A DNA stretch of 37,879 bases from the NCBI GenBank assembly GCA_013042475.1, contig JABDQA010000051.1, positions 1 through 37,879 of the forward strand, written 5' to 3'. Positions within the stretch are counted from its first letter, which is position 1, and the number at the start of each line of letters is the position of its first letter. Origin of the DNA: Desulfofustis sp. (GTDB taxonomy: Bacteria > Desulfobacterota > Desulfobulbia > Desulfobulbales > Desulfocapsaceae). Positions 1 to 8,199 of this stretch are shown one piece after another. A program made the position numbers and the translations under genes. Below the pieces are notes generated by a model. It was not told where the DNA came from. It made no database searches and saw only the letters and a program-made list of their open reading frames with translations.

Positions 1-176
1 AGATACCCGGGATCCGGCCTGCCAATCCCGAATATCGCGGCCAGAAAACGCTGCCAGTCATCACTGGTACTAATGCCCGGATGAGTCATAAGATAACTTT
101 TCACCAGGGCACGCTGCTTTGCTTCACTTTGTACATGCCAGATCTGCATGACCTGTAGCTGGGTCATCCAATCCAT
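1..176 (-). CDS. Small protein of a three-member local family, 3' end beyond window
   Basis: Open from ATG at 176 to the window edge, so at least 58 residues are visible and the C-terminus is missing. The start is preceded by AGGGGAAAAGT, an acceptable ribosome binding site. The peptide starts MDWMTQLQVMQIW and contains SDDWQRFLAAIFG. These two blocks match the proteins at 627-821 and 896-1102: an M-x-[LI]-W block, a central QR, then DD-[WF]-x-x-FLA. No signal peptide or membrane segment is seen. I do not recognise the family and assign no function. All three genes point the same way, which suggests local duplication. Confidence 0.6.
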   Translation of the reverse strand, partial: MDWMTQLQVMQIWHVQSEAKQRALVKSYLMTHPGISTSDDWQRFLAAIFGIGRPDPGY

Positions 177-494
177 ACTTTTCCCCTTTTGGTTCGTTCT
201 GGGCAAGTATGAAAAAAATATCTGACAAAATTCTTACATGACCAGGATGTCTACAATCGCCAAGGCTCCGACACCTCCACCTGACCGTTTCACTGGAAAA
301 TTATTTTTCATAATATTATTAGTAAAATATAAGAAAAGCATCCAACATCGCCTAACACTTTACGACCACTTGCTTGATTTTTATTTTTTGTATGTTTACT
401 ATCACAATGTAGTACATTGGTTGTTCATACGATGTGCTTCCGATGGGGTGATGTAGACCGCAAACTGCATCACCCTCTCTTATTATCGAATACT

Positions 495-530
495 AAAAAG
501 GGGCCACAAATCCTATTGTGGCCCCTTTTT
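495..530. terminator. Perfect-stem bidirectional terminator
   Basis: A 15-bp perfect inverted repeat (arms 495-509 and 516-530, loop ATCCTA) carries AAAAA at its left edge and TTTTT at its right edge, so it can act as an intrinsic terminator on either strand. It lies downstream of the minus-strand gene at 627-821 and upstream of the one at 1-176, so its likely role is to insulate these two small genes. Confidence 0.85.
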
Positions 531-589
531 TCTATTTCTTTGGACAGAAACACTGCCAAAGACGTGTCTCTCTATGTGCATTTGGATCA

Positions 590-614
590 GGGACACGATA
601 GGTTTTGTGTCCCC
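590..614. repeat. Small palindromic repeat, copy 1
   Basis: GGGACAC (590-596) pairs with GTGTCCC (607-613) around a 10-base loop. Bases 593-614 are identical to 24330-24351, a 22-base exact match between two intergenic sites about 24 kb apart. It sits just past the stop codon of the minus-strand gene at 627-821. Confidence 0.6.
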
Positions 615-626
615 TTAATTGGCAAT

Positions 627-821
627 TTACTTGAGATCTTCCTGACCTTTAACCGGTTGATTTTCTTTGGCGTAAAGATCGAATTCTTTGGCCAGAAAAC
701 TGACAAAATCGTCTTCGAATTGACGGGCACTCAGGCCGGAGTAATACTTTAGCTTGAGTCTTCTCTGGTCAGCTTCGGAGCTTTTCCCCCAAAGTTTCAT
801 AACCTTGCGTGCAGTGTACAT
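627..821 (-). CDS. Small conserved-block protein, second of three paralogues
   Basis: A 64-residue protein. ATG at 821 is chosen because GGGAGG lies five bases upstream. It begins MYTARKVMKLW and has QRRLKLKYY in the middle and DDFVSFLAKEF near residue 45, which align with the neighbouring small proteins at 1-176 and 896-1102. The C-terminal 15 residues are polar (KENQPVKGQEDLK). It has no Cys, signal peptide or membrane span, so a small soluble helical protein is likely. Function unknown. A terminator at 495-530 lies downstream. Confidence 0.7.
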   Translation of the reverse strand: MYTARKVMKLWGKSSEADQRRLKLKYYSGLSARQFEDDFVSFLAKEFDLYAKENQPVKGQEDLK

Positions 822-895
822 ATTCACCTCCCACATATGTTAAGTGGACGAACCCGTCCTCTTCATTCGCTGGCCAATTTCTCCGCGCCCCCGGA

Positions 896-1102
896 TCAGG
901 TGCGTCGTTCACGTTTCTTGAGAGTTCCAGCTACCGGCTTGGATTCCTGCCTGCCGTCCTCATATCTCAAAGCCAGGAATCTGATGAAATCATCTTTATT
1001 GAAATGGTCGCCGTGCTTAATGAGAAACTGACGCATGAGCCTCTGTTTCTCAGAGAGTTCCATGAAATTCCACAAGTTCATGAAAGAGTTTGAATTGCTC
1101 AT
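896..1102 (-). CDS. Small conserved-block protein, third of three paralogues
   Basis: A 68-residue protein. ATG at 1102 has GGAGG five bases upstream, which favours it over the longer frame opening at 1171. It reads MSNSNSFMNLW, then EKQRLMRQFLIKHG, then DDFIRFLALRYE, followed by a basic tail ending KKRERRT. The three blocks line up without gaps with the proteins at 1-176 and 627-821. The basic tail differs from its paralogues and could bind nucleic acid or a membrane surface, but that is a guess. Its promoter should lie within 1103-1300. Confidence 0.7.
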   Translation of the reverse strand: MSNSNSFMNLWNFMELSEKQRLMRQFLIKHGDHFNKDDFIRFLALRYEDGRQESKPVAGTLKKRERRT

Positions 1103-1658
1103 AGTAACCTCCAACCGCAAAGGTTTTCTGAGGCAGGCACAACCACATCGGGGATACAGCCTGAAGTGCATTTAATTTTCACAATTGTAATAACTTTATG
1201 CGACACAAACAATACCACAAATAGAATTAGCGGCCTTAACCGATACTTTCATCTCCACCTTAATTATTTATAATTATTATATATTATTACGATCGACCAA
1301 TCGTTAGGCAGATCGCTTGACACCCACATAGTGGTGTTTTGACACATCTTTTTCCGGCTCGCAAATTTTTTTTCTGCAAGCCGGGTTTTGCGCACACCAT
1401 CAGCACCTCTCAATGACTGGCCTCGAAGCTTCCAGCATGTACTTCCCGTTTTCTGAAGTTCAGCTATTCATAGCTGTTACAGAAGATATTTAGTAGTCAC
1501 CCACTCCACACTTTCAGCCTTCTGAAAACGTCGTGTAAAAACCCAAAAAGAAATGGTTGCCATCCATTCCATAATCGTATAAGGTGACCCAATTGTAACA
1601 ATATATATACTTATTGTTACATTAATGTAATTTTTTTACTCAAGGAGGGTTGAATCAA
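1103..1658. other. Divergent intergenic region upstream of amtB
   Basis: This is the AT-rich divergent control region between a small minus-strand gene and amtB. It contains an imperfect hairpin (CCGGCTCGCA at 1354-1363 with TGCAAGCCGG at 1375-1384, T-rich loop) and the palindromes at 1594-1630. I looked for a sigma-54 promoter (GG-N10-GC type) and did not find a convincing one. No gene is seen. Confidence 0.5.
1594..1630 (+). promoter_or_regulatory. Overlapping palindromic operator upstream of amtB
   Basis: TGTAACAATA (1594-1603) pairs with TATTGTTACA (1612-1621). The right half also belongs to a second perfect palindrome, TTACATTAATGTAA (1617-1630). The result is three TGTAA/TTACA half sites within 40 bases, ending 28 bases before the amtB start. 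This placement over the promoter or early leader suggests a dimeric regulator of nitrogen uptake. The TGT...ACA ends loosely recall GlnR/TnrA-type sites, but the regulator cannot be named from sequence. Confidence 0.5.
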
Positions 1659-2951
1659 ATGAAAATACTTAGCTATTCCACCGCCGCGCTTTTACTGCTC
1701 CTTTCAAGTTCTTCTGCTTTCGCTGCGGATGCAATCGATACTGGCGACACCGCCTGGATCATCGTCGCCACCGCCCTGGTCATGGTGATGACCCCGGCAG
1801 GACTTGCCCTGTTCTACGGCGGCATGTCCCGATACAAAAACCTGCTCAACACTTACGCCATGACCTTCGTGGCGTACGCCCTCGGCTCGGTGGTCTGGGT
1901 TCTGTGGGGCTATTCCCTGGCATTTGGTCCTGATATCGGCGGTGTGGTCGGAGGACTTAATCACGCATTTCTTACAGGTATCGGGGTAGACAGCGTCTCC
2001 GGCACCATCCCGACCCTGGTGTTCGTCGTCTTTCAGATGACTTTCGCGGCGATCACCATAGCCCTTGTGCTCGGCTCGGTGGTCGACCGCATGAAGTTCT
2101 CTTCCTGGATCGTTTTCACCGTTCTCTGGTTGACCTTCATCTACTCACCCATTGCTCATTGGGTGTGGGGCGGCGGCTGGATGGGGGCTATGGGCGCGCT
2201 CGACTTTGCCGGCGGCACAGTAGTTCATATCAATGCCGGTGTGGCCGGCCTGGTGCTCTCTTACGTGGTGGGCAAACGCATCGGCTACGGGAAGACCCCG
2301 ATGTTCCCCTCCAGCGTCTCGCTCTGTGCCCTGGGCGCCGCCCTGCTCTGGTTCGGCTGGTTCGGGTTCAACGCCGGCAGCGAGCTGGCTGCTGACGGTA
2401 TTGCCGCCTCCGCCTTCCTGGTCACCAACACCTCGGCAGCAATGGGTGCACTCGGCTGGATGTTTGCCGAGTGGCTTATCAACAAGAAGCCGACATTGCT
2501 GGGTATTGCCTCGGGTGTCGTAGCCGGTCTGGTGGCAATCACCCCGGCCGCTGGTTTTGTGGGCATGATCTCATCGCTTATAATTGGCGGGGTCGCAGGC
2601 GTACTCGGTTTCTTCAGTGTCGCCATCTTGAAGAGCAAAATCGGCTACGACGACTCGCTGGATGCATTCGGTGTACACGGCATGTGCGGTATCTGGGGCG
2701 CCCTGGCCACGGGTCTTTTTGCCAACCCGGCGATCAATGAGCTCGGCACCGGTGTATTCTTCGGAAATCCTGGTCAGTTGGTCATCCAGGCGGTTTCGAT
2801 TGTCGGCACCATCGCCTTCACTGCCGTCGGCACCCTCATTGTCGTCTATGTCACCAAGGCTATCACCGGTGGCCTGCGGGTCAGTGAAGAAGATGAAGTC
2901 CTGGGTCTCGATAACGCCATCCACGGCGAAAGAGCATTCGAGATCGAGTAG
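1659..2951 (+). CDS. amtB: Ammonium transporter Amt
   Basis: A 430-residue member of the Amt/Rh family, which forms trimeric inner-membrane channels for ammonium. ATG at 1659 is used because AGGAGG ends ten bases upstream; the in-frame TTG at 1650 is too close to that site. The N-terminus (MKILSYSTAALLLLL...SAFA) is a cleavable signal peptide, as in classical AmtB. Many hydrophobic spans follow. The two pore-histidine regions are visible as VVHINAGVAG and FGVHGMCGIWGALATG, along with the early AGLALFYGGM block. Length is normal for the family. glnK follows 91 bases later, the standard pairing in which the PII protein plugs the channel when nitrogen is plentiful. The palindromes at 1594-1630 probably regulate it. 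Confidence 0.96.
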   Translation: MKILSYSTAALLLLLSSSSAFAADAIDTGDTAWIIVATALVMVMTPAGLALFYGGMSRYKNLLNTYAMTFVAYALGSVVWVLWGYSLAFGPDIGGVVGGLNHAFLTGIGVDSVSGTIPTLVFVVFQMTFAAITIALVLGSVVDRMKFSSWIVFTVLWLTFIYSPIAHWVWGGGWMGAMGALDFAGGTVVHINAGVAGLVLSYVVGKRIGYGKTPMFPSSVSLCALGAALLWFGWFGFNAGSELAADGIAASAFLVTNTSAAMGALGWMFAEWLINKKPTLLGIASGVVAGLVAITPAAGFVGMISSLIIGGVAGVLGFFSVAILKSKIGYDDSLDAFGVHGMCGIWGALATGLFANPAINELGTGVFFGNPGQLVIQAVSIVGTIAFTAVGTLIVVYVTKAITGGLRVSEEDEVLGLDNAIHGERAFEIE

Positions 2952-2991
2952 GCAACTTTTTACAGCGCCAGCTCTAGTTTAAAACCGCTGA

Positions 2992-3381
<390 letters not shown>

Positions 3382-3407
3382 TTAGGCATTTCCCGAATTC
3401 CCAACCT

Positions 3408-3962
3408 CTATCCGGTCTGTCCCCCGTCGGAGATCGCCCCGAGAAGTTCTGCCACAGGTGGGTGGTCTCCGGCATGTTTTTCCCTGAACAGATAACGCAG
3501 TTCATCACCGGGTGCGATCACTACGGCGCCGCCGAGTTGCAGCGCATTGCCCTGCAGCTTCCCGGGGCGGATGCCTGATTTGAATGCGGATATAGCTACC
3601 TGCAAGGGTTTGATGCCAATCAGCCTGGCAATTCCCGAGGAGAAACCGAGCACCCGATATGCCTCCCTCCCGGGATCGGCAAAGAGGTCCGAACGATAGC
3701 CGGTGACCATCCGGAACTCCGGCAAATGAGCAGCCTCCCCCGGTCCGATCACGGCAATCCTGCCGCCCTTGCCGGCAAACTGCTTTTCATATTCACTCAG
3801 TTCAGCAACCTGCTGCCGACAGAGCACTCAGCCGAAGTGTCTGATAAAGACAAGTGCCGCAGGCTGGTCGGCCCATAGATCCGAGAGCGGTGTCTCTGCG
3901 CCCTGTTGATCATAGACATTAAGCGGTGCGAGCTGCTCAATCGATACGTTGAAGCCTTCCAT
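3408..3962 (-). CDS. Selenocysteine-containing peroxiredoxin-like protein (AhpC/TSA_2, SelU-like)
   Basis: Read through one in-frame UGA (3830-3828), this is a 184-residue thioredoxin-fold protein. Before the UGA the frame gives PAALVFIRHFG and directly after it VLCRQQVAEL. Together they make HFG-U-VLCR, the redox motif of the AhpC/TSA family 2 (PF13911, SelU/PRXL2-like), where homologues carry CxxC; here Sec45 replaces the first Cys and Cys48 remains. Later conserved blocks (GPGEAAHLPEF, LFADPGREAYRVLGF, GNALQLGGAVVIAPG) continue without interruption. ATG at 3962 has GGAGGG five bases upstream. A SECIS-like hairpin follows the UGA. It probably reduces peroxides or disulfides. An automatic annotation would split it into two false genes at the UGA. 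Confidence 0.85.
3796..3830 (-). promoter_or_regulatory. UGA selenocysteine codon with bacterial SECIS-like hairpin
   Basis: On the minus strand the UGA (3830-3828) is followed by 12 bases and then CAGCA-GGT-TGCTG (3815-3803), a perfect 5-bp stem closed by a GGU loop. CTC (3824-3822) and GAG (3798-3796) can extend the lower stem. The first loop G lies 18 bases past the UGA, within the range known for bacterial SECIS elements, and a GGU apical loop is typical of SelB-binding elements. This supports Sec insertion rather than termination. Confidence 0.75.
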
Positions 3963-4185
3963 ACTATCCCTCCACAGAGGTATCGTAACCCATAAGCCAC
4001 AATAGCGGCTCCGTTTTTCCATATGTCAATCATCCCGCCCGTCGGCACGATCGCTTCTTACCTGAACCAATGATAAGCATCCTGACGCCTGTGGTGACAA
4101 AAAAATGTTTACCCCCAGGCCGGAAGCGACAGGCAAAAGTGGAGAAGGCGGTCGATTTTTCCCGGCTGGTCACTATAGTTGGCCT

Positions 4186-5133
4186 ATGACTCTCCTGACC
4201 ATCGCCTATGCCAATCATCGACCGGAAACACTGCCACTCAGTCAGCCTCTCATGGAGGCCCATAAGCAGATTGTCCTGGAAGAGCCGCCCCATCCGTTGT
4301 TCAGTGAGATGGTGCACGGGCGGATCAGCACCGACGAGTATCTGTACGATCAGGACATCGAATATCCGGCTTTCAGCCATCAGCAGTGCGACCTGTTGCG
4401 CAGCCTTTTCAAGGCGGATAAGGAACTCATCCAGATTGAACCATATCTGGATTACCTTATCGAGGTTCAGGATTTCTTTGCCGAGGGGAGCGGCCCCGAC
4501 GACCTGGACCGATCCACAATTCATTATCAGGTGTATCTCAGGGAAAAGCAGGCGACTCGGGCCCTGATCGAGTATTATCAGGCAGTGCGGGGTGACGATT
4601 TCAACATGCTGATCGAGTCGATAAAAAGATTTGCCCAGGCCGACGCCGAACGATTCGAGTTGCGTGACCGACTCAGGGCCCAGGCCATCGTCAGCCGCCT
4701 CGACGGGCAGCACTCAACCTGCGTGGAAGCTGGCCCCATGCACCTGCTGCTCTTTCATCACTTGCGCAGACTGATGCCCCCGGGCTGGTCGATCAAGCCG
4801 GTTTTCGTGGAGATCGAAGGACTTAACGCACTGGGACTGAAATCAGGGCTGTATGGTCCCGGTGACAAGCTCACTGTCCACTACCTTTTTAACCGGACGC
4901 TGCCTCCCAAGGTTGCAAATCTGCTCTGTGCCCGTACCCTGATCTTCATGAAGATCGTGCACAAAGAGGAGTTCCCTGAGCAGCAGGGTCCATACCCGCA
5001 CCTGAGAAACGAAAGCCGGGCAGTGGCACTGGTCAATCAACTTAGTCTTAGCTCATGCCGGGAGTTGTTCATGCAAATACGAGACAAAACCGAAAAAGAG
5101 GCTTTTACGCTGGTGAGTGCACATGAATCTTAG
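4186..5133 (+). CDS. Uncharacterised soluble protein
   Basis: About 315 residues, starting MTLLTIAYANHRPETLPLS. I do not recognise a named family. The N-terminal part resembles hydrolase-like folds of TraB/erythromycin-esterase type in having a buried strand followed by LEEPPHPLF and DIEYPAFS, but this is only an impression. A charged helical region (RFAQADAERFELRDRLRAQ) follows, and a compact C-terminal half (HLLLFHHLRRLMPPGW) may be a second domain. No signal peptide or membrane span is seen. The start is uncertain: neither ATG at 4186 nor the in-frame ATG at 4105 has a good ribosome binding site, and 4186 fits the predicted first strand better. It is divergent from the selenoprotein gene. 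Confidence 0.7.
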   Translation: MTLLTIAYANHRPETLPLSQPLMEAHKQIVLEEPPHPLFSEMVHGRISTDEYLYDQDIEYPAFSHQQCDLLRSLFKADKELIQIEPYLDYLIEVQDFFAEGSGPDDLDRSTIHYQVYLREKQATRALIEYYQAVRGDDFNMLIESIKRFAQADAERFELRDRLRAQAIVSRLDGQHSTCVEAGPMHLLLFHHLRRLMPPGWSIKPVFVEIEGLNALGLKSGLYGPGDKLTVHYLFNRTLPPKVANLLCARTLIFMKIVHKEEFPEQQGPYPHLRNESRAVALVNQLSLSSCRELFMQIRDKTEKEAFTLVSAHES

Positions 5134-5280
5134 CGGCAGGAATCAGACCTGCCTGCAATCACTTAGCCCGCCGCTCGCTGCAAGCGGGCAAAACGCAAGA
5201 ACTGGGCGGCTGAGACTATCACCATCCAGCAATCAGGAAAATGTTTATATTAACGACGTTTAACCCAGGAGCATGACACC

Positions 5281-5655
5281 ATGAAGAAATTGGTCCGCCA
5301 CTTGATCGCAGCCTGGTTCGCACTATCTTTCATACACTCCTATGGTGTAGCCGGGGAAGCCGATGTGATCGAGGTGAAAGTAGATAAGAAGGCGGCAGGA
5401 ATTTACGACATCGAGGTCACCGTCCAGCACTCCGACGAGGGGTGGAACCACTATGCGGACAAGTGGGACGTGCTCGATGAAAAGGGAACTGTGCTGGCGA
5501 CACGGGTTCTGCACCATCCCCACGTTGACGAACAACCTTTTACAAGGGGGCTTTCAGGAGTGAAAATAGTTGAGGGCACCGCAACAATCAGCATGCGGGC
5601 CCACGACTCGGTGCATGGTTATGGCGGTCGAACCGTTACCGTGGATCTCCCTTGA
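5281..5655 (+). CDS. Secreted beta-rich conserved protein
   Basis: A 124-residue protein with an N-terminal signal peptide (MKKLVRHLIAAWFALSFIHSYGVAG) and ATG placed after AGGAG. The mature part is beta-strand rich, with a conserved core GWNHYADKWDVLDEKGTV followed by RVLHHPHVDEQPFTRGLSG. I recall this core from small uncharacterised periplasmic proteins of proteobacteria, but no function is established to my knowledge. Several His and Asp residues (HYAD, LHHPHVD) could bind metal; that is inference. It is convergent with the gene at 5668-6060, with a 12-base gap between the stops. Confidence 0.75.
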   Translation: MKKLVRHLIAAWFALSFIHSYGVAGEADVIEVKVDKKAAGIYDIEVTVQHSDEGWNHYADKWDVLDEKGTVLATRVLHHPHVDEQPFTRGLSGVKIVEGTATISMRAHDSVHGYGGRTVTVDLP

Positions 5656-5667
5656 TACCGGCCAGTC

Positions 5668-6060
5668 TCACTCGTCACAGACGTGCTTGCTGGCGTACTC
5701 CTTTTCATCGTAGGTTTCGACGTTACCCATCATCGGCAGCGCCCCCTGGGCCATCTCACCGCATTTCTGCATCTGCTTCAGGGTCGGGTCAGAGGCCACC
5801 TTTCTGCCGTATGAGATAGCCATGTTCTGCGCCTTGTCACGCTGCCCCTGGCTGCATAAATTTTTAATATCATTGCTCATCTTTTCTGACTTTACCTGAA
5901 GATCCTGCAACTTGGCCTGGTCGATGGAGGCCATACATTTCTGTACCTTCTGCATGACCTGCATCATGTTCTGCATGTTGCCCTGATTCATGGTCTGCGG
6001 GTTTTGGGCTAAAGCGGATACTGGAAGCAATAGCGCCGTTAGAATCACTAAGCTTTTCAT
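5668..6060 (-). CDS. Secreted Met/Gln-rich four-cysteine protein
   Basis: A 130-residue protein. ATG at 6060 is preceded by AAGGAG six bases upstream. It has a signal peptide (MKSLVILTALLLPVSALAQ) and then a Met/Gln/Asn-rich stretch (NQGNMQNMMQVMQKVQKC). Four cysteines (QKCMAS, NLCSQG, QKCGEM, KHVCDE) are spaced to form two disulfides, which fits a small helical periplasmic protein. I do not recognise a characterised family. The Met-rich part might bind copper or be purely structural; neither can be decided here. It is divergent from the small membrane protein gene at 6228. Confidence 0.7.
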   Translation of the reverse strand: MKSLVILTALLLPVSALAQNPQTMNQGNMQNMMQVMQKVQKCMASIDQAKLQDLQVKSEKMSNDIKNLCSQGQRDKAQNMAISYGRKVASDPTLKQMQKCGEMAQGALPMMGNVETYDEKEYASKHVCDE

Positions 6061-6227
6061 TGGGTTCTCCTTGATAGTAATTAAGTGCAACGGCTGCGCA
6101 ATTATTGGTACCTCTGCAGCCAGCCGCTTCGGCGATGCCGTATTTCTGGTGCAATATTAGGGCAATGAGGTATCATAGCTGCCAAATATAAACAACTACC
6201 GCAGCCGCGCATCAACCAGAGGAACAC

Positions 6228-6470
6228 ATGATCACCAATATCCTAATTGCCCTGTCACCCCCGCTGGCAGCTTACCTATGGACGCAGATTTTTCTGCTCG
6301 CCGGCGGCTCCAACTTCGAAAAATCTTTTCTCTACTGTTTGGGACTATTGAGCACTATCCTAATCCCGGTAGGTCTCTACCACAGCAGAATGACCATCAT
6401 GGCGGGCGGGGTCATCTGGCTCTTTGTGGTCTGGAACGTACTTTACGAACCATTCGCCGTGCTCTTCTGA
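6228..6470 (+). CDS. Small hydrophobic membrane protein
   Basis: An 80-residue protein with three probable membrane segments (about residues 3-25, 30-50 and 55-78) and almost no charged residues. The start follows GAGGAAC with good spacing. No characterised family is recognised. It stands alone, between a secreted protein on the other strand and a convergent ferritin-like gene, so context gives no hint of function. Confidence 0.65.
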   Translation: MITNILIALSPPLAAYLWTQIFLLAGGSNFEKSFLYCLGLLSTILIPVGLYHSRMTIMAGGVIWLFVVWNVLYEPFAVLF

Positions 6471-6539
6471 AGGGGGCTAACTCACCTGGCCCGACGTCAA
6501 TGATGATCAGGCGATGCGCTGCGGCCGCCCTGAAAAAGA

Positions 6540-7049
6540 TCAGCCAACCTCCATACTGATTTCCGGAAAACCGAGCCAGTAGCCGTTGCGGGAAGCATGG
6601 TCAAGCTCGAACCTGACGACATCGGTATGCCGCTGCTCAATTATAATGAATTTTCCCAACACTTCTTTGATGTCGCCCTTTGCCGAGGCGAAGGCATTTT
6701 CGTAATATTGGGTGGTTTCCTCTTCAAGTTTCAGCGCGCTGCTGAGCACCCTCTTGATATCGCCAAGCATCTGTTCCGGAATGTCGACTTTCATCGACGC
6801 GATGTTTTTATTCAAGTCCTTGGTGTCGGGAACAATGGTGTTAAAGGTCTTCAAACTGATGCTGCCCTGATCGGAAAGAGTACCAATGCTGTGCTCGAGA
6901 AAATCAACATGAGACTGCTCCTCCTGCGCCAGGGTTTTGAATATTTTTTTCCCCCTTTCATCATCGACGATATCGATGGCAGACAGGTAGAGATCCCGAA
7001 TTTTCTTCTCGAATTCCAGTGCTTTTTTAAAAATGGTGATGGAGTCCAT
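6540..7049 (-). CDS. Rubrerythrin/ferritin-like diiron domain protein
   Basis: A 169-residue four-helix-bundle protein of the rubrerythrin/ferritin-like type. ATG at 7049 follows GGAGG. Carboxylate and His ligands expected for a diiron centre are seen in order: FEKKIRDLY (helix 1), LAQEEQSHVDFLEH (helix 2, ExxH), LKLEEETTQYYENAF (helix 3) and IIIEQRHTDVVRFE (helix 4, ExxH). The rubredoxin-like C-terminal CxxC domain of true rubrerythrin is absent, so this is the short ferritin-like form. In anaerobes such proteins act in peroxide reduction or iron handling. It is a single gene with no obvious operon partner. Confidence 0.85.
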   Translation of the reverse strand: MDSITIFKKALEFEKKIRDLYLSAIDIVDDERGKKIFKTLAQEEQSHVDFLEHSIGTLSDQGSISLKTFNTIVPDTKDLNKNIASMKVDIPEQMLGDIKRVLSSALKLEEETTQYYENAFASAKGDIKEVLGKFIIIEQRHTDVVRFELDHASRNGYWLGFPEISMEVG

Positions 7050-7387
7050 CGTATCCTCCGAATGTCTGAGAGAGGCACGTCTGTGCTACTGACGTGTACT
7101 AGATCAATTATAACTACGAGGTTCCGGATGTCACACCCCGCCTTTGAGAATAGAAAATTCCACCAAATAATGAGGAGCCTCAGGCCTTTCGGAGATTCAA
7201 TTCAATTGCGTTCCCGACGTAAAGGTTTTATCGGATGATTTGGACTTATTTCATTTTGTAGGGATCAACGGGTTGATTCCCCACTGCCAATGTTGGACAA
7301 TTAGATAGAGGTAGAATGAGCGAATAGGCTGGCTCATGTGGGCAAATCCACAGACATCATCGTAGCTGAAATCGAGGAGGAATCGAT
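7050..7387. other. Intergenic region with one palindromic repeat
   Basis: The 338 bases between the divergent ferritin-like and kinase-like genes hold the REP-like repeat at 7180-7217 and presumably both promoters. No gene is seen. Confidence 0.5.
7180..7217. repeat. REP-like palindromic repeat, copy A
   Basis: The core GAGATTCAATTCAATTGCG, followed by TTCCCG, is an imperfect palindrome sharing its flank (CTCAGGCC then CGGAGA) and AATT-centred loop with the intergenic elements at 28010-28040 and 28143-28182. This is the most diverged of the three copies. Confidence 0.45.
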
Positions 7388-8035
7388 ATGGCCACAATAA
7401 CGATTTCACGACTGTTGGGAAGCGAAGGGGCGGCAATAGCAGAAAAAGTCTCGCAGAAGCTGTCCTACCCGCTGGTAACCAAGCAGACCCTTGAAAAGAT
7501 TCTTGAACAGTACGGCCTCGATCATCTTGACAGTTTTTACAAGGCACCGCCGCGATTGTGGTCGAGGCTCGATCACGAAACCAGGCATCTCGTTTCCATG
7601 CTCAACACGGTGATGCTAGGCATCGCCAAACATGGAGATACGGTGATTCTAGGGCGGGGTGGCTTTGCCGCCCTGAAGAATCTCGCTGGGGCCCTGCATG
7701 TGCGGGTCCAGGCGCCCCTTCAAACTCGGTTGCGCAAGATTGTTGAGCGGGAAGGATCCGATGATATGCGACTCATGGAAAAACTGGTGAAGGACAATGA
7801 CCGGGCCAGGGCCATGTTTGTAAATGGTTTTTACGATGCAGATTTCCACCGTGCCGAGCAGTTTAATCTGGTAATCGATACCGGCCTGATTCCGGTCGAT
7901 ATGGCGGTGGAATGGATCGTGGCAGCCTCCAGGATATCCGACGCTTCGCCAGCCGCCGGCACCTATCTAACCAAAGACATTGACGAAGACCCGGTTCTGC
8001 AGGAAACGATTGACAAGGTACTGGCGGCAGAGTAG
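7388..8035 (+). CDS. Cytidylate-kinase-like family protein
   Basis: A 215-residue P-loop-fold protein of the cytidylate-kinase-like family (PF13189). The start follows GAGGAGG. The opening MATITISRLLGSEGAAIAEKV corresponds to the family's ITISRxxGSxG nucleotide-binding segment, with Leu-Leu where Gln-Ala is seen in the paralogue at 19918-20733. Other conserved blocks are VILGRGGFAAL, ALHVRVQAP and DLVIDTG-like FNLVIDTGLIP. The biochemical role of this family is largely undefined; true CMP kinase activity is not assured because the residues specific to Cmk are not obvious. No operon partner is close. Confidence 0.85.
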   Translation: MATITISRLLGSEGAAIAEKVSQKLSYPLVTKQTLEKILEQYGLDHLDSFYKAPPRLWSRLDHETRHLVSMLNTVMLGIAKHGDTVILGRGGFAALKNLAGALHVRVQAPLQTRLRKIVEREGSDDMRLMEKLVKDNDRARAMFVNGFYDADFHRAEQFNLVIDTGLIPVDMAVEWIVAASRISDASPAAGTYLTKDIDEDPVLQETIDKVLAAE

Positions 8036-8199
8036 CCGACACAGCTGGCGCTGAGGAATCTTGTGTGTCCCCAATGGTGGTGCACGAGGATTTTTGAGCG
8101 GACCTGTAGTAAAAACCCGGATTTCCGAACTGCTTTCCCGCTAGAGGAACAGAGTCACCAGAAATCCGGGCAACTAATACAATAGTCGACTAATTGAGT

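Larger units (their letters stand above)
177..626. other. Intergenic stretch with terminator and repeat only
   Basis: This 450-base AT-rich gap holds the hairpin terminator at 495-530 and the small palindromic repeat at 590-614. Short open frames exist on the plus strand, but they lack ribosome binding sites and have no recognisable composition. I see no gene in it. Confidence 0.6.

Noticed and set aside
1172-1658. Sigma-54 promoter for amtB
   Set aside because: Looked for GG-N10-GC type elements expected for NtrC-controlled amtB and found no convincing match.
3408-4022. Two separate short genes on the minus strand meeting at 3828
   Set aside because: The second would start with GTG directly after the stop of the first, with no ribosome binding site, and both halves belong to one thioredoxin fold. 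An in-frame Sec UGA explains the pair better.
4030-4713. 227-codon minus-strand open frame
   Set aside because: Antisense to the protein at 4186-5133, without ribosome binding site or family features; the plus-strand protein has proper composition.
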